Assembly (NCBI RefSeq): GCF_030285365.1 | Contig: NZ_JASVDS010000002.1 | Coordinates: 868,001-932,000, forward strand | DNA: 64,000 nucleotides | Direction: 5' to 3' | Source: Roseateles subflavus | GTDB lineage: Bacteria; Pseudomonadota; Gammaproteobacteria; Burkholderiales; Burkholderiaceae_C | Shown: positions 50,857-60,159 of the stretch, in pieces | How the letters are laid out: each line of letters begins with the position of its first letter | How positions within the stretch are numbered: the first letter of the stretch is position 1 | Program-made: the position numbers and the translations under genes | The notes under the pieces: generated by a model | Databases searched by the model: none | The model's input: the letters and a program-made list of their open reading frames with translations, nothing else | Told to the model about the DNA's origin: nothing

Positions 50857-52194
50857 ATGAAACCCGTGATCGCCCTGGTGGGCCGCCCCAATGTGGGCAA
50901 GTCCACGCTGTTCAACCGGCTGACCAAGAGCCGTGACGCCATCGTGGCCGACTTCGCCGGCCTGACGCGCGACCGGCACTATGGCGACGGCCGTCTCGGT
51001 GACCGCGAGTTCATCGTCATCGACACCGGGGGCTTCGAGCCCGACAGCTCCACCGGCATCGTCAAGGAAATGGCCAAGCAGACGCGCCAGGCCGTGGCCG
51101 AGGCCGATGCCGTGGTCTTCGTCGTCGACATCCGCCTGGGCCTCTCCGCCCAGGACCAGGACATCGCCCGCTACCTGCGTGCCTGCAACAAGCGCATCTA
51201 CCTCGCCGTCAACAAGGCCGAGGGCATGAGCGAATCGCCCCTGCTGGGCGAGTTCCACGAGCTGGGCATGGGTGAACCCCATCCCATCTCCGCGGCCCAT
51301 GGCCAGGGCATTCGCAGCATGCTCGAGGCCGTGCTGGAAGGCTTTGACTACGGCGATGAGGACGGGGAGGGCGCCGAGGAAGAGCAGGTGATCCGCCTGG
51401 CCGTCGCCGGCCGGCCGAACGTCGGCAAGAGCACGCTGATCAACACCTGGCTGGGTGAGGAGCGCCTCGTCGCCTTCGACATGCCGGGCACCACGCGCGA
51501 TGCCATCTCGGTGGACTTCGAGCGCCAAGGCCAGAAGTTCAAGCTCATCGACACCGCGGGCCTGCGACGCAAGGGCAAGGTCTTCGAGGCCATCGAGAAG
51601 TTCTCGGTCGTCAAGACGCTGCAGGCCATCGCGGATGCCAACGTCGTGCTGCTGCTGATCGACGCCACGCAGGGCGTCACCGACCAGGACGCGCACATCG
51701 CCGGCTACATCCTCGACAGCGGCCGCGCCGTGGTCGTGGCCATCAACAAGTGGGATGCCGTCGACAGCTACCAGCGCGAGATGCTGCAGCGTTCCATCGA
51801 GGCCCGCCTGTCCTTCCTGAAGTTCGCGCCGGTGCTCAACATCTCGGCGCTCAAGCGGCAGGGCCTCGGTCCGCTGTGGAATGCGCTGGCCGATGCGTAT
51901 TCGTCGGCCTACAAGAAGATGACCACGCCGGTGCTCACCCGCCTGATCCAGGAAGCCGTGCAGCATCAGCAGCCGCAGCGCTCCGGCGTGTCGCGTCCCA
52001 AGCTGCGCTATGCGCACCAGGGGGGCATGAATCCGCCGATCGTGGTGATCCACGGCAATGCCCTGGACAGCGTCTCCGATGCCTACAAGCGCTACCTGGA
52101 GGGCCGCATCCGCGCCCACTACAAGCTCTCGGGCACGCCGCTGCGCATCGAGATGCGCTCATCCAAGAATCCATTCCTGGATAAGGATGACTGA
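50857..52194 (+). CDS. der: ribosome-assembly GTPase Der (EngA)
   Basis: A double GTPase needed for 50S maturation. In the 445 residues the first G domain opens with GRPNVGKST (9-17), the second has another GRPNVGKST near residue 186, and the C-terminal KH-like domain (about 360-445) holds [27 protein letters not shown] is upstream of the ATG. An unusually strong hairpin lies immediately before it. Confidence 0.96.
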   Translation: MKPVIALVGRPNVGKSTLFNRLTKSRDAIVADFAGLTRDRHYGDGRLGDREFIVIDTGGFEPDSSTGIVKEMAKQTRQAVAEADAVVFVVDIRLGLSAQDQDIARYLRACNKRIYLAVNKAEGMSESPLLGEFHELGMGEPHPISAAHGQGIRSMLEAVLEGFDYGDEDGEGAEEEQVIRLAVAGRPNVGKSTLINTWLGEERLVAFDMPGTTRDAISVDFERQGQKFKLIDTAGLRRKGKVFEAIEKFSVVKTLQAIADANVVLLLIDATQGVTDQDAHIAGYILDSGRAVVVAINKWDAVDSYQREMLQRSIEARLSFLKFAPVLNISALKRQGLGPLWNALADAYSSAYKKMTTPVLTRLIQEAVQHQQPQRSGVSRPKLRYAHQGGMNPPIVVIHGNALDSVSDAYKRYLEGRIRAHYKLSGTPLRIEMRSSKNPFLDKDD

Positions 52195-52269
52195 TTCCCG
52201 GGCGCGGGGAAACCCGCGGCTGTGTTAAGGTGCCGTTCTCCCTTCCCCTCTCACAACACGGAGCATATC

Positions 52270-52515
52270 GTGAGCAACAAAGGACAACTCCTGCAAGACC
52301 CCTTCCTGAACCTCCTGCGCAAGGAGCATGTGCCGGTGTCCATCTACCTGGTCAACGGCATCAAGCTGCAGGGCCACATCGAGTCCTTTGACCAATATGT
52401 CGTGCTGCTGCGCAACACGGTCACTCAGATGGTCTACAAGCACGCCATTTCGACGGTGGTTCCCGGCCGCGCCGTGAACTTCCACGCCAACGACGGCGCC
52501 GAAGGCGCTGCCTGA
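52270..52515 (+). CDS. hfq: RNA chaperone Hfq
   Basis: The Sm-like hexamer that pairs small RNAs with mRNAs. The 81 residues start GTG (read as Met) with [18 protein letters not shown]; Sm1 spans [20 protein letters not shown] and Sm2 contains [10 protein letters not shown]. The C-terminal tail is short ([12 protein letters not shown]). GTG 52270 has CGGAG 9 nt upstream; an open frame to 52222 is not needed. The 76-bp gap after der holds a GCGGG-GAAA-CCCGC tetraloop hairpin. Confidence 0.95.
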   Translation: MSNKGQLLQDPFLNLLRKEHVPVSIYLVNGIKLQGHIESFDQYVVLLRNTVTQMVYKHAISTVVPGRAVNFHANDGAEGAA

Positions 52516-52560
52516 GAGGACTCGCCGTCACGGCTGATGCCGTGACGGCCTCCACCGACC

Positions 52561-53826
52561 TTGAGTTCTTCAAGCCATTCCGCCGCGACGCCGCCCTCCG
52601 AGGCGGCGCGCGCCATTCTTGTGGGCGTCGATTTCGGACGCGGCGCCCCGTTCGATCCCACGCTGGACGAGCTGGCCCTGCTGGCCGCCTCGGCCGGGGA
52701 CACGCCCGTGGCCCGCGTGACCGCGAAGCGCCAGGCGCCCGATGCCGCGCTGTTCGTCGGGTCCGGCAAGGCCGACGAGATCAAGCTGCTCGTGCAGGCC
52801 CACGGCGCCCACACGGTGCTCTTCGACCAGGCCATTTCGCCGGCCCAGCAGCGCAATCTGGAGCGTGTCCTCGGTGTGCCGGTCGCAGATCGCACGGCCC
52901 TGATCCTCGAGATCTTCGCCGCCCGCGCCAAGAGTCATGAGGGCAAGCTGCAGGTCGAGCTGGCCCGCCTCCAGTACCTTGCGTCGCGCCTCGTGCGACG
53001 CTGGAGCCACCTGGAGCGCCAGAGCGGGGGCATCGGCATGCGCGGCGGCCCCGGCGAGGCCCAGATCGAGCTGGACCGCCGGATGATCGACGACCGCATC
53101 AAGAGCATCAAGGAGCGGCTCAAGAAGGTGCAGCGCCAGCGCAGCACCCAGCGCCGTGCGCGGGCCCGCAACGGCGTGTTCCGCGTCTCGCTGGTCGGCT
53201 ACACGAACGCCGGCAAGTCCACGCTCTTCAATGCGCTGGTGAAGGCCCGCACCTACGCAGCCGACCAGCTCTTTGCCACGCTGGACACCACCACCCGCTC
53301 GCTGTACCTCGAGGAGGCGTCCACCAGCGTGTCGCTGTCGGACACCGTGGGCTTCATCCGCGACCTGCCTCACAAGCTCGTGGAGGCCTTCCAGGCCACG
53401 CTGCAGGAGGCGGCCGATGCCGACCTGCTCCTGCATGTGGTCGATGCGGCGTCGCCGGTGCTGGACGAGCAGATGGTCGAGGTCGAGCGCGTGCTCGAGG
53501 AAATCGATGCCGCCGGCATCCCGCAGCTGCTGGTCTACAACAAGCTGGACCGCCTTGAGGACAACCAGCGCCCGCGCCAGCCCTCGGACTGGATGGAGCG
53601 CCCGAACGGCCAGCGCGTGCCGCGCATCTTCGTCAGCGCCCTGAGCGGCGAGGGCCTGGACCTGCTGCGCGCCCAGATTGTCACCAGCATGCGGGAGCAA
53701 GGCCTGACCCCCGACGCAGCGCCGCACGACCCGCGCTTGATTTCCCTGGCCCAGCCGCCACATGAGGACGAATGGTCCGCGCCGCCGGGGCCTTCCGAAT
53801 CCGGAGGCCAAAGCGATGGACAATGA
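52561..53826 (+). CDS. hflX: ribosome-splitting GTPase HflX
   Basis: A GTPase that splits stalled or stressed ribosomes. The 421 residues have the N-terminal HflX domain (GSGKADEIKLLVQAHGAHTV), the glycine-rich GGPGEAQIELDRR segment, a coiled region, and the G domain with GYTNAGKSTLF, DTVGFIRDLP and YNKLD. The start is TTG 52561 with no Shine-Dalgarno visible; no ATG is in frame upstream before a stop. It sits between hfq and hflK as in other proteobacteria. Confidence 0.94.
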   Translation: MSSSSHSAATPPSEAARAILVGVDFGRGAPFDPTLDELALLAASAGDTPVARVTAKRQAPDAALFVGSGKADEIKLLVQAHGAHTVLFDQAISPAQQRNLERVLGVPVADRTALILEIFAARAKSHEGKLQVELARLQYLASRLVRRWSHLERQSGGIGMRGGPGEAQIELDRRMIDDRIKSIKERLKKVQRQRSTQRRARARNGVFRVSLVGYTNAGKSTLFNALVKARTYAADQLFATLDTTTRSLYLEEASTSVSLSDTVGFIRDLPHKLVEAFQATLQEAADADLLLHVVDAASPVLDEQMVEVERVLEEIDAAGIPQLLVYNKLDRLEDNQRPRQPSDWMERPNGQRVPRIFVSALSGEGLDLLRAQIVTSMREQGLTPDAAPHDPRLISLAQPPHEDEWSAPPGPSESGGQSDGQ

Positions 53827-53853
53827 CCCCGCGCCCAATTCCAACACACAGGC

Positions 53854-55128
53854 ATGAGCATGAATCACGCTGAGCGCGCCGCTGGCGCCCCCACGCTGCG
53901 AGAGACCGCTGCTGCTGCAGCGTCGCTGCTGAGAGCTTTGATGACGCCGCGCACCCGTCGCGATGGTGCTGTGCTCAACAATGGCCGCAATGACGGCCCG
54001 CCCGATCTCGACGAGCTCTGGCGCGATTTCAACCGCAAGCTCTCCGGCTTCTTCGGCGGTCGAGGCGGCGGCTCCGAACCCCAGCCGGGCGGTTCCGGTC
54101 CCGACATGCGCAGCGCTGGCGTGGGCATGGGCCTGATCGGTGGTGTCGTGGCCCTGGCCTGGCTCGGCAGCGGCTTCTTCACGGTGCAGGAAGGCGAGCA
54201 GGCCGTCATCACGTCCTTCGGCAAGTACAGCCGGACGGTCGAGGCCGGCTTCCAGTGGCGCCTGCCCTATCCCTTCCAGGCTCACGAGACCGTCGCCGTG
54301 ACGCAGCTCCGTTCGGTGGAAGTCGGACGCCTGAACCAGGTGCCGGTCACCGGCCTGCGGGACTCCTCCATGCTGACGCAGGACGAGAACATCGTGGACA
54401 TCCGCTTCACGGTGCAGTACCTGCTCAAGGACGCGCGCGACTACCTCTTCGAGAACCGCGATCCGGACGAGGCGGTCCGCCAGGCCGCCGAGTCGGCCGT
54501 GCGCGAGATCGTCGGCAAGTCCAACATGGATTCCGTGCTGTACGAGCAGCGTGACGCCATCGCCGCCGAGCTCGGCAAGTCGGTGCAGGCGCAGCTGGAC
54601 CGCCTCAAGGCCGGCATCCAGATCAAGAACGTCAACGTCGGCAGCGTGCAGGCCCCCGAACAGGTGCAGGCGGCCTTCGACGACGCCTTCAAGGCCGGCC
54701 AGAACAAGGAACAGCTCAAGAACGAGGGCGAGGCCTACGCCAACAGCGTGATCCCCGAGGCCCAGGGCAAGGCTGCGCGCCTGCGCCAGGAGGCCGAGGG
54801 CTACCGCTCGCGCGTGATCGCCCGTGCCGAGGGTGATGCGCAGCGCTTCAAGTCGGTGCTGGTCGAGTACCAGAAGGCGCCGGCCGTCACGCGCGACCGC
54901 ATCTACATCGACACCATGCAGCAGATCTACAGCGACGTCACCAAGGTCATGGTGGACAGCCGCAACGGCTCGAACCTGCTGTACCTGCCGCTGGACAAGC
55001 TGATGCAGCAGGGCAACTCCAGCGTCACGAGCACCACGCCGGTCCCGGTGACCGTCGAGCCGGCGCCTGCCGCCACCGCACCGGTGGATCGCAACCGCGA
55101 TGCCCTGCGCAATCGTGAAGGCCGTTGA
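53854..55128 (+). CDS. hflK: FtsH protease modulator HflK
   Basis: An SPFH/prohibitin-domain membrane protein which with HflC encloses FtsH and limits its proteolysis. The recognised part starts with NDGPPDLDELWRDFNRKL, followed by a Gly-rich stretch, one membrane helix (VGMGLIGGVVALAWLGSGFF) and the SPFH domain. The first about 30-45 residues (MSMNHAERAAGAP...) are unlike the usual N-terminus and use A/T-ending codons. ATG 53941 with GAGAG nearby is a plausible alternative start, giving 395 rather than 424 residues. Confidence 0.9.
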   Translation: MSMNHAERAAGAPTLRETAAAAASLLRALMTPRTRRDGAVLNNGRNDGPPDLDELWRDFNRKLSGFFGGRGGGSEPQPGGSGPDMRSAGVGMGLIGGVVALAWLGSGFFTVQEGEQAVITSFGKYSRTVEAGFQWRLPYPFQAHETVAVTQLRSVEVGRLNQVPVTGLRDSSMLTQDENIVDIRFTVQYLLKDARDYLFENRDPDEAVRQAAESAVREIVGKSNMDSVLYEQRDAIAAELGKSVQAQLDRLKAGIQIKNVNVGSVQAPEQVQAAFDDAFKAGQNKEQLKNEGEAYANSVIPEAQGKAARLRQEAEGYRSRVIARAEGDAQRFKSVLVEYQKAPAVTRDRIYIDTMQQIYSDVTKVMVDSRNGSNLLYLPLDKLMQQGNSSVTSTTPVPVTVEPAPAATAPVDRNRDALRNREGR

Positions 55129-55140
55129 GGGAGCGACGAC

Positions 55141-56034
55141 ATGAACCGAATCACTAGCATCGTGCTGGGCGCGCTGGTCGCCTTCATGGTCCTGAGCTCG
55201 ACGATGTACGTCGTGGACCAGCGCCAGTTTGCCGTCGTGTATGCCCTCGGCGAGATCAAGGAAGTGGTCAGCGAGCCGGGCCTGAAGTTCAAGGCGCCGC
55301 CGCCGTTCCAGAACGTGGTCTTCCTGGATCGCCGCGTGCAGACGCTGGACAACCCCGATCCCCGCCCGATCTTCACTGCCGAGAAGAAGAGCCTGGTGCT
55401 CGACTGGCTGGTGAAGTGGCGCGTGACCGATCCCCGCCAGTTCATCCGCAACAGCGGCAGCACCATGAGCGCCGTGAATGCCCGCCTGAGCCCCATCGTG
55501 CAGGCGGCGCTGAACGAGGAAGTCACCAAGCGCGATGTCCGGGCCGTGCTCGCCACGGAGCGCGACAAGGTCATGCAGGACGTGCGCCGCCGCCTGGTCG
55601 AGGAAGCCAAGCAGTTCGGCATCGAGATCCTGGACGTGCGGATCAAGCGCGTGGACTTCGCGGCGAACATCACCGAGGCGGTCTATCGCCGCATGGAGTC
55701 CGAGCGCAAGCGCGTGGCGAATGAATGGCGCGCCACCGGCAGCGCCGAGGCGGAGAAGATCCGCGCCGATGCGGACCGTCAGCGTGAAGTCATCCTGGCC
55801 GAGGCCTACCGCGATGCGCAGCTGATCAAGGGCGAGGGCGATGCCAAGGCTTCGGCCCTGTATGCCGAGGCCTTTGGCCGCGACCCGCAGTTTGCGCAGT
55901 TCTACCGCTCGCTCGAGGCCTACCGCGCGGTGTGGAAGAACAAGTCGGACGTGATGGTGCTCGATCCGAACTCCGAGTTCTTCAAGGCCATGCGCGGCGC
56001 ACCGACCGGTCCCGCAGCGCCGGCCAAGAAGTAA
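55141..56034 (+). CDS. hflC: FtsH protease modulator HflC
   Basis: The partner of HflK in the FtsH-HflKC complex. The 297 residues have an N-terminal membrane anchor (ITSIVLGALVAFMVLSSTMYV), the SPFH domain (DQRQFAVVYALGEIKEVVSEPG) and a long helix with AEAEKIRADADRQREVILAEA. It starts 12 nt after hflK. A strong intrinsic terminator follows. Confidence 0.95.
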   Translation: MNRITSIVLGALVAFMVLSSTMYVVDQRQFAVVYALGEIKEVVSEPGLKFKAPPPFQNVVFLDRRVQTLDNPDPRPIFTAEKKSLVLDWLVKWRVTDPRQFIRNSGSTMSAVNARLSPIVQAALNEEVTKRDVRAVLATERDKVMQDVRRRLVEEAKQFGIEILDVRIKRVDFAANITEAVYRRMESERKRVANEWRATGSAEAEKIRADADRQREVILAEAYRDAQLIKGEGDAKASALYAEAFGRDPQFAQFYRSLEAYRAVWKNKSDVMVLDPNSEFFKAMRGAPTGPAAPAKK

Positions 56035-56058
56035 GCGCCGCCACCGCACAGCAGATCT

Positions 56059-56083
56059 GCCCCGCCCTCGAGCGGGGCTTTTT
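56059..56083 (+). terminator. intrinsic terminator after hflC
   Basis: GCCCCGC/GCGGGGC, a perfect 7-bp stem with a 6-nt loop and TTTTT (56079-56083). The T-run ends two bases before the next ATG. Confidence 0.85.
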
Positions 56084-56085
56084 CG

Positions 56086-56274
56086 ATGAGTCTCGACCTT
56101 CTCTGGACCGCCCTGGCCTTGATGCTCGTGATCGAGGGGCTGCTGCCGCTGCTGCAGCCGGCACGCTGGCGCGCGCTGTTCCAGCGCATGACCGCCCTCA
56201 GCGACGGCCAAATCCGCTTCGTCGGGCTGGCCAGCGTGGCCTTCGGGCTGATCGGGCTCCTGCTGCTGCGCTGA
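56086..56274 (+). CDS. DUF2065 small membrane protein
   Basis: A 62-residue protein with two membrane helices (LLWTALALMLVIEGLLPLL and IRFVGLASVAFGLIGLLLL) joined by a short basic loop with LSDGQIRFVG, characteristic of DUF2065, a family of unknown function found next to hflC. No Shine-Dalgarno is possible upstream because the hflC terminator occupies that place. An internal ATG at 56122 would remove most of the first helix. Confidence 0.8.
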   Translation: MSLDLLWTALALMLVIEGLLPLLQPARWRALFQRMTALSDGQIRFVGLASVAFGLIGLLLLR

Positions 56275-56392
56275 GCCCCTGAGCCGCCCGGCGCTGCCAG
56301 GGCAGGGTGGCCGCCCGCGGTTCACCCGTTGTGCGTGACCCGCATTTGCGCGTCACGTAGGCTCGCCTGTTCGTCCGTCCGGGACTTCCCGG

Positions 56393-56398
56393 TACAAT
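56393..56398 (+). promoter_or_regulatory. -10 box of hisZ
   Basis: TACAAT 28 nt before the hisZ ATG, with a poor -35. It makes the in-frame ATG at 56397, which overlaps the box, an unlikely start. A GTGAC-CGC/GCG-GTCAC imperfect palindrome lies 40-60 nt upstream. Confidence 0.45.
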
Positions 56399-56426
56399 GC
56401 CGTTTTTAACCCCCCCAGAAACGTCC

Positions 56427-58966
<2,540 letters not shown>

Positions 58967-59006
58967 GCCCCTCTCAACGATCACATCGCATTTGGAGTAA
59001 GCATCT

Positions 59007-59528
59007 ATGTTGACCGACGACGGCAAGCACCTGTACGTGTCCTGGGACGAATACCACCTGCTGACGGAGCGTCTGGCACTCAAGGTGCATGCTTCCGGCT
59101 GGGAGTTCGACCAGATCCTGTGCCTGGCCCGCGGCGGCGTCCGCCCGGGTGATGTGCTGTCCCGCGTGTTCGACAAGCCGCTGGGCATCATGTCCACGAG
59201 TTCCTATCGCGCCGAGGCCGGCACCATCCAGGGCCGCCTGGACATCGCCAAGTACATCACCATGCCCAAGGGCGAGCTGGCCGGCCGCGTGCTGCTGGTG
59301 GACGACCTGGCCGATTCCGGCGTCACGCTCAAGGCCGTGGTCGAGCGCCTGCGTGGCATGCCCTCGGTGAAGGAGCTGCGTTCCGCGGTGATCTGGACGA
59401 AGTCGGTCTCGACCTACACGCCGGACTACTACGTCGAGATGCTGGAGACCAGCCCCTGGATCCATCAGCCTTTCGAGATCTACGACGACATGCGCCCCGA
59501 CGCGCTGGCCAAGAAGTTCTCGGTCTGA
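59007..59528 (+). CDS. phosphoribosyltransferase family protein
   Basis: A type I phosphoribosyltransferase fold protein of 173 residues, with the PRPP-binding motif VLLVDDLADSGVTL (about residues 94-107) and the first loop CLARGGVRPGDVLS. The purine or other base it uses is not clear; the closest general types are xanthine/hypoxanthine phosphoribosyltransferases. GGAG lies 10 nt before the ATG. Its place after purA suggests a link to purine salvage. A strong terminator follows. Confidence 0.85.
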   Translation: MLTDDGKHLYVSWDEYHLLTERLALKVHASGWEFDQILCLARGGVRPGDVLSRVFDKPLGIMSTSSYRAEAGTIQGRLDIAKYITMPKGELAGRVLLVDDLADSGVTLKAVVERLRGMPSVKELRSAVIWTKSVSTYTPDYYVEMLETSPWIHQPFEIYDDMRPDALAKKFSV

Positions 59529-59581
59529 TCCTCCACGCCCTGCCATGCGACGGCGCGTCATTGCCGTCGCACACGCCGCCA

Positions 59582-59621
59582 GGCGCGCCGCCCCGTTCCA
59601 TGACGGGCGACGCGCCTTTTT
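59582..59621 (+). terminator. terminator after the phosphoribosyltransferase gene
   Basis: GGCGCG-C-CGCCCCGT pairs with ACGGGCG-A-CGCGCC around TTCCATG with one mismatch and one bulge, then TTTTT. Confidence 0.8.
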
Positions 59622-59784
59622 CATGGGCGCGCGCGCCGCGCCGCTCGCCTGTTTGTGCTCCGGCGGGGCAGGGCGGGGGTCAGGTGTTGCGTGAGATGTC
59701 GTGCGGGGTGTTGCGCAAGGTGTTGCGCATGGGCGCCGGGACGCCTGGCGCACGGGCATCGCACTTGTGTGTTTGGCGTGCCGC

Positions 59785-59823
59785 AAAGCAAAATGGCTGC
59801 AGGTCTTTCGATCTGCAGCCATT
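59785..59823 (-). terminator. second minus-strand terminator behind tRNA-Leu(CAG)
   Basis: AATGGCTGCAG (59792-59802) and CTGCAGCCATT (59813-59823), a perfect 11-bp stem. On the minus strand the stem is followed by TTGCTTTGC. Confidence 0.55.
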
Positions 59824-59849
59824 CACCGTCGAGGGCCTCAAAACAGAGG

Positions 59850-59893
59850 CCGCAAAAACAAAAGCCAGCTCTGCAGAACAGAAGCTGGCTTTT
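59850..59893 (-). terminator. terminator of tRNA-Leu(CAG)
   Basis: AAAAGCCAGCT/AGCTGGCTTTT, a perfect 11-bp stem around a 12-nt loop; on the minus strand it runs into GTTTTTG. Confidence 0.8.
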
Positions 59894-59902
59894 GCAAGCA
59901 TT

Positions 59903-59987
<85 letters not shown>

Positions 59988-60073
59988 AAGGTTTCCAAGC
60001 TTTTTGTTCAAACCCGATCACATGAACTATGATCTCTCTGAACGAATTGCCTGGCCGTTTCAGGAAAGCTGAG

Positions 60074-60103
60074 ATTCTATCATCAAAAATTTTAAGAACA
60101 CAA
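60074..60103 (-). promoter_or_regulatory. candidate promoter of tRNA-Leu(CAG)
   Basis: On the minus strand TTGTGT (60103-60098), an A/T-rich 18-bp spacer and TAGAAT (60079-60074, five of six). The predicted start is about 80 nt before the tRNA. Confidence 0.45.
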
Positions 60104-60159
60104 GTGGTCCCGGCAACAATGCCGGTTCGCAGGCAGCGCTGCTGAGTGAAGTCGAGGGT

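Larger units (their letters stand above)
59622..59902. other. gap with hairpins downstream of tRNA-Leu(CAG)
   Basis: No gene is supported. The GGTGTTGCG 9-mer occurs three times (59683-59691, 59707-59715, 59719-59727). The distal part holds three hairpins that read as terminators or an RNA on the minus strand (see the terminators at 59785-59823 and 59850-59893, and GGCCTC/GAGGCC at 59834-59851). Confidence 0.5.

Noticed and set aside
56397-56426. In-frame ATG at 56397 as the start of hisZ.
   Set aside because: It overlaps the -10 box TACAAT, so it would not be in the mRNA; ATG 56427 fits the family start.
59683-59727. Three GGTGTTGCG 9-mers as a DnaA-like or iteron array.
   Set aside because: The spacing is irregular, the sequence does not match DnaA boxes, and no replication gene is nearby.
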